Assembly (NCBI RefSeq): GCF_913063425.1 | Contig: NZ_CAJXYK010000007.1 | Coordinates: forward strand, 62,001-126,000 | Direction of reading: 5' to 3' | Length of the DNA: 64,000 bases | From: an uncultured Thiohalocapsa sp. | GTDB taxonomy: Bacteria > Pseudomonadota > Gammaproteobacteria > Chromatiales > Chromatiaceae | In this document: one piece after another, positions 36,333 through 43,585 of the stretch | Layout of the letters: the number at the start of each line of letters is the position of its first letter | Numbering within the stretch: the first letter of the stretch is position 1 | The notes under the pieces: generated by a model | What the model saw: only the letters and a program-made list of their open reading frames with translations | What the model was told of the DNA's origin: nothing | Databases searched by the model: none | Made by a program: the position numbers and the translations under genes

Positions 36333-38099
36333 ATGACCAGCCCAAGAGACAGCATCCACCACCGACTGGAGCGCAAGCGCGGCCCCTCGGTGAGCAGCTG
36401 GGACAACAAGCCGCGCAGTGACGACGAGACTTGGTCCGAGACCGTCATCGACTGCGGCTGGGGCCGGCTCATCTTCGGTCAGACCTTCAACGACCCCCAG
36501 CGCCTCGCCCGCTCCCTGCAAGACGAGCAGCAGGGGCGCCGCGACGTGGCGCTCTACCTGCGCGACCCGCACGTGGTGCTGTCCTACGCCCCGCAGGACC
36601 TGTTTCTGGACCCGTCACACACGTTCCGGCTCTGGTTCGAGCGTTACCAGTTCACACAGCGCCGCCCCCGGGGCTTTGTGGTGCGGCTGCTCACCAGCCA
36701 CATGGACGCGGAGGCGGCGCACCGGCTCTATGCCTCACGCAAAATGGTCCCGCCGGACCCGGACTTCATCTTTCGCCAGCGCGCCTCCCGGGTGCTGCAC
36801 TACTGGGTGGCGGAAGACCTCCAGGACGGGGCCATTCTCGGCGTCGTCTGCGGTGTGGACCACGTGGAGGCCTTCGGCGACTACGAGCGCGGTGCGAGCC
36901 TCTGGGCGCTGTGCGTGGACTCGCAGGCACCCTATCCGGGCATCGGCGAGATGCTGGTGCGACAGGTTGCGGAGTTCTACCACGCCCGAGGGCGCGCGTT
37001 TCTGGACCTGTCGGTGATGCACGACAACCGCGGCGCCATCCGGCTGTACGAGAAGCTCGGCTTCGAGCGCGTGCCGGTGTTCGCCCTCAAGAACAAGAAC
37101 GCCTACAACGAGCCGCTGTTCATCGGCAAGCAGCCGGAGACCAACCTCAACCCCTATGCCACCATCATCGTCAATGAGGCGCGCCGGCGCGGCATCGGCA
37201 TCGAAGTCATCGACGCCGAGGCGGGGTATTTCGCGCTCAACCTGGGCGGGCGGCGCATCGTCTGCCGGGAGTCCCTGTCGGAGCTCACCACCGCGGTGGC
37301 CATGAGCCGTTGCGATGACAAGGCCGTGACCCAGCGCCTGCTGCGCCGCGCCGGGCTCAAGGTGCCGGCGCAGTGCGCATTCGAGGCCCTGGACCAGGCG
37401 GAGGCGTTTCTCACCAAGCACAAGCGCGTGGTGGTGAAGCCCGCCCGCGGTGAGCAGGGCGCCGGCATCAGCGTGGACATCCGCTCCGTCGCCGAGCTGG
37501 AGCGCGCCATCGCCGCCGCCGAGCGCATCTGCGAGACGGTGATCCTGGAGCAGTTCTGTGAGGGCGACGACCTGCGTGTCATCGTCATCGACTTCGAGGT
37601 GGTCGCCGCCGCCATCCGTCGCCCGGCCCATGTGGTGGGCAACGGCCGGAACACCGTCAACGAGCTGATCCAGATCCAGAGCCGGCGGCGCCGCGCCGCC
37701 ACCGGTGGCGAGAGCTCCATCCCGCTGGACGACGAAACCGAGCGCTGCGTGTCCCAGGCCGGCTACCGCATGGAGGACGTGCCCCCGGAAGGCGAGCTGC
37801 TGGTGGTGCGCAAGACCGCAAACCTGCACACCGGCGGCACCATCCACGACTGCACCGATCAGCTGAGCCCGACCCTGGCGACGGCGGCGAAAAAGGCCGC
37901 ACGGGAGCTTGACATTCCGGTGACGGGGCTGGATTTTCTCGTCCCTGATGTCGGCGGCTCCGAGTACGTCATCATCGAGGCCAACGAGCGCCCCGGTCTC
38001 GCGAACCACGAGCCGCAGCCCACCGCGGAGCGCTTCGTCGATCTGCTCTTCCCGCAGACGGCGACGCGCCATCCGGCCAACCGAGAGTCGTACGCTTGA
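36333..38099 (+). CDS. ngg: N-acetylglutaminylglutamine synthetase (GNAT + ATP-grasp fusion)
   Basis: A 588-residue fusion enzyme. The N-terminal half contains a GNAT acetyltransferase domain (SLWALCVDSQAPYPGIGEML, HARGRAFLDLSVMHDNRGAI, RLYEKLGFERVPV), and the C-terminal half is an ATP-grasp ligase resembling cyanophycin/glutathione synthetases (RVVVKPARGEQGAGISVDI, ILEQFCEGDDLRVIVIDFEV, VPDVGGSEYVIIEANERPGL). It acetylates and joins two glutamines, building the precursor dipeptide. An AGAGGA box lies 7 nt before the ATG. The stop overlaps the third gene's TTG start (TTGA). Confidence 0.93.
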   Translation: MTSPRDSIHHRLERKRGPSVSSWDNKPRSDDETWSETVIDCGWGRLIFGQTFNDPQRLARSLQDEQQGRRDVALYLRDPHVVLSYAPQDLFLDPSHTFRLWFERYQFTQRRPRGFVVRLLTSHMDAEAAHRLYASRKMVPPDPDFIFRQRASRVLHYWVAEDLQDGAILGVVCGVDHVEAFGDYERGASLWALCVDSQAPYPGIGEMLVRQVAEFYHARGRAFLDLSVMHDNRGAIRLYEKLGFERVPVFALKNKNAYNEPLFIGKQPETNLNPYATIIVNEARRRGIGIEVIDAEAGYFALNLGGRRIVCRESLSELTTAVAMSRCDDKAVTQRLLRRAGLKVPAQCAFEALDQAEAFLTKHKRVVVKPARGEQGAGISVDIRSVAELERAIAAAERICETVILEQFCEGDDLRVIVIDFEVVAAAIRRPAHVVGNGRNTVNELIQIQSRRRRAATGGESSIPLDDETERCVSQAGYRMEDVPPEGELLVVRKTANLHTGGTIHDCTDQLSPTLATAAKKAARELDIPVTGLDFLVPDVGGSEYVIIEANERPGLANHEPQPTAERFVDLLFPQTATRHPANRESYA

Positions 38100-39205
38100 A
38101 AGCCGTCCCTATCGATTCCGAGTACCTGCTCGACGTTCTGCTGCGGCTGCTGTTCACGCCGAGCCCGTCCGGCTACACCGACCGTGTGGTGCACCTGGTG
38201 TGCGAAGAGCTGGAGCGCATGGACGTGCCCTTCGAGCTCACCCGCCGCGGTGCCATCCGCGCCACGCTCAAGGGCGAGGCGGAGCGCCCCAACAAGGCCG
38301 TCGTTGCGCACATCGACACCCTGGGCGCCATGGTGAAGGCCCTGAAGCCCAACGGCCGGCTGCAGCTGGTGCCCGTGGGCCACTGGAACTCGCGCTTCGC
38401 GGAGGGTGCGCGCTGCACGCTGTTCACGGACCACGGCCAGCACCGCGGCAGCATCCTGCCGCTCAAGGCCTCCGGTCACACCTTCGGGCCGGAGATCGAC
38501 ACCCAGCCCACCGGCTGGGACCATGTCGAATTCCGCATCGACGAGCGGGTGTTCAACCTGGAGGACCTGCTGCGGCTCGGCGTGCATGTCGGCGACTTCG
38601 TTGCCATCGACACCTCGCCCGAGGTCACCGCCACCGGCTTCATCAATTCCCGCCACCTTGATGACAAGGCCGGCGCCGCCCTGCTGCTCGCCGCCACCAA
38701 GGCCGTGAAAGAGCAGGGCGTCGAGCTGCCGGTGGACTGCCATCCGCTGTTCACCATCTCCGAGGAGGTGGGCTCCGGTGCGTCGGCGGCACTGCACCAG
38801 GACGTGGCCGAGATGCTCACCATCGACAACGGCACCACCGCCCCGGGTCAGAACTCCAGCGAGTTCGGCGCCACCATCTGCATGGCGGACATGGGCGGGC
38901 CTTTCGATTACCACCTGACCCACCGCGTCATCCAGATCTGCCAGGAATTCCAGATCCCGCACCAGCGCGACGTCTTCAGGTACTACCGCTCCGACAGCGC
39001 CGCCGCGCTGGAGGCCGGCAACGATGTCCGCACGGCCCTGGTCACCTTCGGCATCGATGCGAGCCATGGCTACGAGCGCATCCACCAGGAGGCGCTGGAG
39101 TCCATCGCCAGGCTCGTCGCCATCTACATGCAGTCGCCGCCGCTGTACGCCCGCGACCGCTTTGAGATGGGTCCACGGGCGGGCTTCCCGACGGTGCCTG
39201 GGTGA
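38096..39205 (+). CDS. Osmoprotectant NAGGN system M42-family peptidase
   Basis: A 369-residue M42 (tetrahedral aminopeptidase) family metallopeptidase, third gene of the NAGGN trio. Metal-binding and catalytic motifs are VVAHIDTLGAM (His/Asp), NSRHLDDKAGAALLL, TISEEVGSGASAAL with the general-base Glu, and FGIDASHGYERIH. It likely turns over NAGGN or its intermediates when osmotic stress ends; the exact reaction is not established. Translation starts at a TTG overlapping the ngg stop by 4 nt, so it is coupled. A hairpin-containing spacer follows. Confidence 0.9.
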   Translation: MKAVPIDSEYLLDVLLRLLFTPSPSGYTDRVVHLVCEELERMDVPFELTRRGAIRATLKGEAERPNKAVVAHIDTLGAMVKALKPNGRLQLVPVGHWNSRFAEGARCTLFTDHGQHRGSILPLKASGHTFGPEIDTQPTGWDHVEFRIDERVFNLEDLLRLGVHVGDFVAIDTSPEVTATGFINSRHLDDKAGAALLLAATKAVKEQGVELPVDCHPLFTISEEVGSGASAALHQDVAEMLTIDNGTTAPGQNSSEFGATICMADMGGPFDYHLTHRVIQICQEFQIPHQRDVFRYYRSDSAAALEAGNDVRTALVTFGIDASHGYERIHQEALESIARLVAIYMQSPPLYARDRFEMGPRAGFPTVPG

Positions 39206-39304
39206 GGCAGGGGCGAGGGGCGAACGGCTTGCCCTTCCGCGCTCGCCCTGCGCGTGGCGGCCTTGATCACGACTCCGTCCATGCGCGGGCCTACCCTGCG
39301 TAGT

Positions 39305-39347
39305 CAGGGCTTCCAGCCCTGATTGTGTCAGGCCAGGATGGCCTGAC
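39305..39347. repeat. Two adjacent hairpins after the NAGGN operon
   Basis: Hairpin 1 has 7-bp arms CAGGGCT (39305-39311) and AGCCCTG (39315-39321) with loop TCC. Hairpin 2 has 9-bp arms GTCAGGCCA (39327-39335) and TGGCCTGAC (39339-39347) with loop GGA. Hairpin 1 has the same GGCT-nnn-AGCC layout as the repeats at 63577 and 63748. No T-run follows, so a factor-independent terminator is unlikely. Confidence 0.7.
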
Positions 39348-39472
39348 TTCGCAGTCAGCGGCCAAGGTGGTCGGCGTTATGATCAAGGCCCGCGTGGCAC
39401 CGCGCCGAGACTGGACAAGCATGCCGCATAGCCCGATCTTCACAGGCTGCCCCCCGGCATTGGAGTGGATGG

Positions 39473-39739
39473 ATGTCAACGGTCACTTTCGACACGCTGG
39501 AGCTTGTGGAGAAGCTCAAAACCGCCGGCTTTGCCCAAGAGCAGGCAGAGGCGGTGGTGCGCGTGATCGCGGACGCCCAACAAGAGCTCGTCACCAGGGA
39601 GTACCTCGACCACGCCCTGCAACGTGAATTCGCCTCGCAGCTCGGTCCCATCCGCACGGAGCTGGCCGTGCTCAAATGGATGATGGGCGTCGTCATCGGC
39701 GGCCTCGTTGCGCTCATCATCAGGAGCTTCTTTACCTGA
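39473..39739 (+). CDS. DUF1640-type coiled-coil protein with C-terminal membrane helix
   Basis: An 88-residue protein with the usual opening MSTVTFDTLELVEKLKTAGF followed by AQEQAEAVVRVIADAQQELV, a coiled-coil central part and a C-terminal membrane helix (MMGVVIGGLVALIIRSFF). It is intact, unlike the relative at 24013-24298. Function is unknown; members are frequent in purple sulfur bacteria and resemble the CCDC90/mitochondrial calcium-uniporter-regulator coiled-coil family only distantly. Confidence 0.8.
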   Translation: MSTVTFDTLELVEKLKTAGFAQEQAEAVVRVIADAQQELVTREYLDHALQREFASQLGPIRTELAVLKWMMGVVIGGLVALIIRSFFT

Positions 39740-39884
39740 GCCCGGTGCTGCTTGCTGTCCCCGAACGCACAGCGCCCGTGGCGGCAGGCGACCTCCGCCC
39801 CGGCCGGCAACTGGATCATCCAGCCGATGACAGGGAACAGATGCAGGGTAGACCACGCCGTCGGCGGCGTCCGCCCCGACGCGC

Positions 39885-40106
39885 TCCAGGGTCAGGGGAC
39901 TTCACGGCCGGGCTCGGGAGCTCCGCCCGCGGCATGTCGAGTGCCGCCAGCAGCGCGCGCAGTTCCCGCTCGACCCGCGCACGGTCCAGGGTCTCGGCGA
40001 TCAGGCGTTATTGGATCTGCCGGTCCAGGTCCAAGGCACGGCTCCGGTCGCCGGCGCGAACGGCGGCGCCGAGGTCGGCGAGGAGTTGGTCCAGGGTTGG
40101 GGGCAT
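39885..40106 (-). pseudogene. Small gene with an in-frame stop
   Basis: From an ATG at 40106 with a good upstream GGAGG box, the frame reads MPPTLDQLLADLGAAVRAGD, then RSRALDLDRQIQ. A TAA (40008-40010) follows after 32 codons. Beyond the stop the same frame continues protein-like as RLIAETLDRARVERELRALL and AALDMPRAELPSPAVK. One base change would restore a reading frame of about 75 residues. No family is recognised. It may be a decayed partner of the nearby toxin-antitoxin genes. Confidence 0.4.
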
Positions 40107-40145
40107 TCGGCTCCTACCTCCGGATGCCTGTCCACACCGGGGCGA

Positions 40146-40574
40146 TCAGGCCGGCCGATCCGTTGGAGCGGCGAGGTCGGTGTTCAGGGCCTCGATGGCG
40201 GCGCGTGCCAGGAATCCGGCCCGGGTCTCGTGGCGCTGCCGCGCCTGTTCGTCGATACGGCGCAGCAGACGCACCGGCAGCGCGATGTCCACGTGCTCGG
40301 TCTCGTCGGACAACAGCGTCGGATCAACCTCGGCCAGCGCCCATGTCCAGCCCGCGAGCTCCGGGTTGGCGCGGTGGACCTCCAGCGAGCCCGGCGGCGG
40401 CACGGCACCGCCGTCGTCGAGCACTGTCTCGACCCAAAGCGCGATCACCTCCGCGGCGTTCGCCACGGCCTCGTCCAAGGTGTCGCCGGCGGAAAAGCAA
40501 CCCGGCAGGTCCGGGACGACGACGCCGAATGCCGTCTCGTCGCTGCCGATCTCGATGGCGATGGGATACCTCAT
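40146..40574 (-). CDS. hicB: HicB-family antitoxin
   Basis: A 142-residue type II antitoxin. The N-terminal HicB partial RNase-H-like fold reads IAIEIGSDETAFGVVVPDLP, then GCFSAGDTLDEAVANAAEVI. The C-terminal part is a ribbon-helix-helix DNA-binding region (VDIALPVRLLRRIDEQARQR, about 97-116). HicB neutralises HicA and represses the operon. It lies 4 nt downstream of hicA. Confidence 0.88.
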   Translation of the reverse strand: MRYPIAIEIGSDETAFGVVVPDLPGCFSAGDTLDEAVANAAEVIALWVETVLDDGGAVPPPGSLEVHRANPELAGWTWALAEVDPTLLSDETEHVDIALPVRLLRRIDEQARQRHETRAGFLARAAIEALNTDLAAPTDRPA

Positions 40575-40578
40575 GGCG

Positions 40579-40767
40579 CTACCTCCGATGAAGGCCTGCC
40601 TGCTTCAACAGTTTGTCGGTCAAGCCCGGACCGAGATCCTTCTTCGGGTGGGGCACACTGATGTGGCCCGGGGTGGTTGGGGGCGTAAAGATGTGATGCG
40701 AGCCCTTCACGCGTCGCAGTGTCGAGCCCGCGCTCTTCAGCCGGCGAATCAACTCGGCACTGGTCAC
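40579..40767 (-). CDS. hicA: HicA-family mRNA interferase toxin
   Basis: A 62-residue HicA toxin with a dsRBD-like fold. It reads VTSAELIRRLKSAGSTLRRV, then KGSHHIFTPPTTPGHISVPH, with the catalytic His in GSHHIF (about 24), and ends GLTDKLLKQAGL. The GTG start at 40767 overlaps the stop of the upstream DUF433 gene (GTGA). It cleaves mRNA when not bound by HicB. Confidence 0.85.
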   Translation of the reverse strand: MTSAELIRRLKSAGSTLRRVKGSHHIFTPPTTPGHISVPHPKKDLGPGLTDKLLKQAGLHRR

Positions 40768-40979
40768 CTGGGCCAGCCGATGCTCAAATGGAGGCAGGCG
40801 ACGATGTCGTCTCGCTCCAGCTCGGGATGATCCGCCAGGATCTCGTCCCTGGTCATGCCGGAGACGACCAAGTCCAGGATCGCCTCGACCGGCCAGCGCA
40901 TGTGACGCACACAGGGCTTGCCGTGGCAGATGTCCGGGTCGATGCTGATGCGGCTCAGGTCGGGCATGATGGATGTCAT
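40764..40979 (-). CDS. DUF433 domain antitoxin-like protein
   Basis: A 71-residue DUF433 (VapB/MazE-like winged-helix) protein. It shows ISIDPDICHGKPCVRHMRWP, then VEAILDLVVSGMTRDEIL and DHPELERDDIVACLHL. Two in-frame ATGs (40979, 40967) are possible; homologues usually start at MPDLSRISIDP, i.e. 40967. DUF433 proteins normally precede a DUF5615 PIN-like toxin gene. Here the next gene is hicA, overlapping by 4 nt, and no DUF5615 gene is present. Confidence 0.8.
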   Translation of the reverse strand: MTSIMPDLSRISIDPDICHGKPCVRHMRWPVEAILDLVVSGMTRDEILADHPELERDDIVACLHLSIGWPR

Positions 40980-41102
40980 CCGGGTTGTCTGAATCGAAGA
41001 TACCCGGCGCTCGGGATGCCGGCAAATGCGCGCTCCGTTCTCGGCAAGTCGGCGCCTGGCGCATCGTCGCGGCCCGGGATGCCGCTCCCAAGATGCGCAG
41101 CC

Positions 41103-41134
41103 GTAGGGTGGGCACGCCATTTGTGCCCACGCGA
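41103..41134. repeat. GTGGGCAC inverted repeat
   Basis: Perfect 8-bp arms GTGGGCAC (41108-41115) and GTGCCCAC (41123-41130) with flanking GTAGG. It resembles a common intergenic GTAGGGTGGGCACG element of gammaproteobacteria. The stretch 40980-41716 otherwise holds no gene I can support. Confidence 0.5.
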
Positions 41135-41716
41135 ACCGAATCCCTTGGGGTCGACACCTTGGTTGTGTCCGCACGCGTCACGCGCGACCCCGCCGACCTC
41201 GGTCGCCAGGGCCGACGGCCAAATGCTGGGATCGCACACAACTGTGTGTAGAAGTTTACCCGTGGACCGTGCACGATTTCCCACCAACACGAGGCGCATG
41301 GGTAAGCGATGTCTGCGACGCGACAAAGCAGAGCTCACGCCAGCAAGACGCCGCCGGGCCGACCCGGCACAGCCCGAGCCATCCGCCGTCGGCTAGCCGC
41401 TCAGAGCCTGTCGCAGCTCCCACAGGCCATCGTCGAGCCGCACCCGCGCGAACCAACGTGCGGCATCGCCAAGCACCAGCGGTCCCTGCCTGCCCAACTG
41501 CTGAAAAGTGCGTTCGCCCGCCACAGGGAGTGGGCTGGACACATGCTCGCGCGCAATTGAAACGCGCTGCAGGCGAGCGCGGCTTTTCAGGCGCATGGCT
41601 CGCCCGCCCGACAGGTCGGTACGGCATCTCTGACCACGCCCAGCGGCTGCGTCCCGCAGGTTGAAACACTGTGCTGGACAAATCAAACGTGACACGAACC
41701 CCCGTAGGCCGGATGC

Positions 41717-41794
41717 GGATGTGCAATGGGCGACCTGACCCCGGCGGTGCGTGACGGATGTGCAATGGGCGACCTGACCCCGGCGGTGCGTGAC
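41717..41794. repeat. Tandem duplication 2 x 39 bp
   Basis: Two identical units of 39 bp starting GGATGTGCAATGGGCGACCT at 41717 and 41756, with a partial third (CCCCGGCGGTGCG) after them. It lies at the 3' end of a decayed minus-strand gene, where it also duplicates the coded VTHRRGQVAHCTS. Confidence 0.88.
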
Positions 41795-42130
41795 CCCGGC
41801 GGTGCGCGCGGCGTCCCGCAGGTGCGGCACGCGGGCCTCCAGGAACCTCGGGTCGCTGCAGGCGGTGACGACATCGCTCGCGAAGTCCCTGAGCAGGTCC
41901 CAGGCCCGGGCCTGGACGCAGCAGACCAGGGCGCAGGCGCGGGCGGCGCGCGCGGCAGCCGCACCAGGTGCGCGGGACACTGGCGGCAGTCGCTGGCGCC
42001 GAAGCCCGCGAGGGGAAACTCGGCTTGCGGCAGTGACGCCAGCGCCTGCAGCCAGTGGTGCTCCAGGCAGGCGGTGCCGTAGCTGACCCAGAGTCCGGTG
42101 ATGCGGCAATGGGCGCGGTCGGTGGGGCGA
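41795..42130 (-). pseudogene. Frameshifted remnant of an unidentified gene
   Basis: Two minus-strand frames make one coherent sequence. The upstream part reads HCRITGLWVSYGTACLEHHW, LQALASLPQAEFPLAGFG, ASDCRQCPAHLVRLPRAP. One base shift then gives ACALVCCVQARAWDLLRDFA and SDVVTACSDPRFLEARVPHL. The DCRQC Cys pair suggests a metal site. There is no start codon or intact 5' end. I do not recognise the family. Confidence 0.45.
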
Positions 42131-42246
42131 TGGCCGGATGGCGTCTTGAAATCCTACCGGCGCGATTGCAAAACTGCCGCGGGCGAGCCGCGGCCCCAAT
42201 CCTTTCGGGATGCTGGCCGGTTGCGGCCGTCAGCCTTCGGTGCAGT

Positions 42247-42840
42247 ATGACGGACGAGCATTTCTACAACGACCTGGATGCCACCTGCGACCAAGTCTGG
42301 CAGCGGCTCGGGCGCGGCGCCGCGGACCGCCGCTCGGGCTTCCATACAGTGCAGCTCGCGAGCATCGGGCTGGACGGCACGCCGCGGGTGCGCACCGTGG
42401 TCCTGCGGGGCGTGGACCGCGCGGCGCGGCAGCTGCGGGTGCATACGGATCGGCGCTCGCCGAAGTTTGCGGAGCTTGCCGAGCGCCCGCCGGTGGAGGT
42501 CTGCGCTTACGACCCACGGTCGAAGATCCAGATCCGTGTCCGGGGCCGTGCCGACCTCGCCACGGCCGAGGCTGCGGATGCGCCCTGGGCGGCGACCCAG
42601 CCCGGCTCCAGGGCCTGCTATCGGGCGCCGGCGGCACCGGGGGCGCCGGTGGATGACCCACGCCTGCTGGACCCTGCGCCGGCGCCGCCGGCGGACGCGG
42701 AGGCCGGCCGCGAGCACTTCAGCGTGGTGCTCGTGACGCTGGCGCACATCGACTGGCTGTACCTGGCTGCGCGCGGCCACCGGCGGGCCTGCTTCGAGTG
42801 GCATGAGGGCCGTTGGCGCGGCGCTTGGCTCGCACCCTGA
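42247..42840 (+). CDS. Pyridoxamine 5'-phosphate oxidase-related FMN-binding protein
   Basis: A 197-residue split-barrel flavoprotein of the PNPOx family. It shows FHTVQLASIGLDGTPRVRTV (about 34-53) with the FMN-phosphate-binding Arg, RVHTDRRSPKFAELAERP and VEVCAYDPRSKIQIRVRGRA. The second half has IDWLYLAARGHRRACFEW. It is not classical PdxH because the C-terminal PLP-binding region is absent; members often oxidise or reduce small substrates or bind flavin only. The ATG at 42247 starts the conserved frame. Confidence 0.85.
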   Translation: MTDEHFYNDLDATCDQVWQRLGRGAADRRSGFHTVQLASIGLDGTPRVRTVVLRGVDRAARQLRVHTDRRSPKFAELAERPPVEVCAYDPRSKIQIRVRGRADLATAEAADAPWAATQPGSRACYRAPAAPGAPVDDPRLLDPAPAPPADAEAGREHFSVVLVTLAHIDWLYLAARGHRRACFEWHEGRWRGAWLAP

Positions 42841-42966
42841 CCATTGGCCAGGCAGGCAGCCGGTGACCGTCTGTCTATGCCGGGCGGGTTGTCTGTGAGC
42901 GGGAGCAGACACCGACAGCGCGTGGTCTAACGGTGACAAGCCGGTCAGCGTCGTCCATCGCCCAGC

Positions 42967-43440
42967 ATGCTCCACCGTCTCATCGTTGGCACCGCCGCGC
43001 TGCTGTACACCTTCGCCGTGGTCTTCGGCGTGCTGCTGCCCCTGGTGTGGCACCCGTTCAGGCTGCTGACGGACCCGGACTACGGCCAGGAGCACCAGCG
43101 CCGGGGTGTCGCCACCTGGCGGGCGCGGCCAGCGCCGTCGACAGACGCAGAGCGCGGCATTCGCCTGGACGAGGTGCGGCGCCTGCGCCGGGCGCTTGCC
43201 GATGCCGGTGTCGGATCGACCACGCTCAATCTGCTTCAGGCACGGGAGCAAGAGCTGCAGACGCGTCGCCGCCCGACACCGAGCCCCCCCGATGACACAG
43301 CGGTCAGAGACCCGGTCGCCGCCAACGCCCGCCACTTCCTCTGGGCCGTGGCCGCCGCAAGCATCGCCTCCGTGCTGCTCGCACTGGACGCCTTCAACCC
43401 CGGCGCCCCCCAACGCCGCCGCAAAGCCCAGGGCCCATAA
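42967..43440 (+). CDS. Hypothetical membrane protein
   Basis: A 157-residue protein with an N-terminal membrane helix (IVGTAALLYTFAVVFGVLLP, about 6-25), a charged middle section with Arg-rich helix (RLDEVRRLRRALADAGVG) and a second hydrophobic segment near the C-terminus (FLWAVAAASIASVLLALDAF, about 122-141). No family is recognised. It starts about 125 bp downstream of the PNPOx-like gene on the same strand. Confidence 0.55.
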   Translation: MLHRLIVGTAALLYTFAVVFGVLLPLVWHPFRLLTDPDYGQEHQRRGVATWRARPAPSTDAERGIRLDEVRRLRRALADAGVGSTTLNLLQAREQELQTRRRPTPSPPDDTAVRDPVAANARHFLWAVAAASIASVLLALDAFNPGAPQRRRKAQGP

Positions 43441-43446
43441 GAATTA

Positions 43447-43467
43447 CGGGGACGGTAACCTTGATTT
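43447..43467. repeat. Short copy of the GGGGACGGTAA motif
   Basis: GGGGACGGTAACCTTGATTT resembles GGACGGTAAACTTAACTT at 17420. It may be an end of an eroded mobile repeat. Sequence to 43585 has no other supported feature. Confidence 0.4.
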
Positions 43468-43585
43468 TGCTCGCCAGCGCCCACGGCGAGCAGCGTCTCG
43501 AGCAGGCGGGTGGGGACGATCTCGGGCTTGTCGCGGCGAGCCGCCGCGGCCGGGCTGCGCCGCGGGGAGCTGCCGCGCCGTGCCG

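Noticed and set aside
39205-39260. Inverted GCAGGGGCGAG / CTCGCCCTGC as a terminator of the NAGGN operon
   Set aside because: The arms are far apart with a bulge and no T-run follows.
41555-41667. ATTGAAAC (41555-41563) and GTTGAAAC (41660-41667), ends typical of CRISPR repeats
   Set aside because: The two 8-mers are 105 bp apart, the sequence in front of them does not match, and no regular spacer array or cas gene is present.
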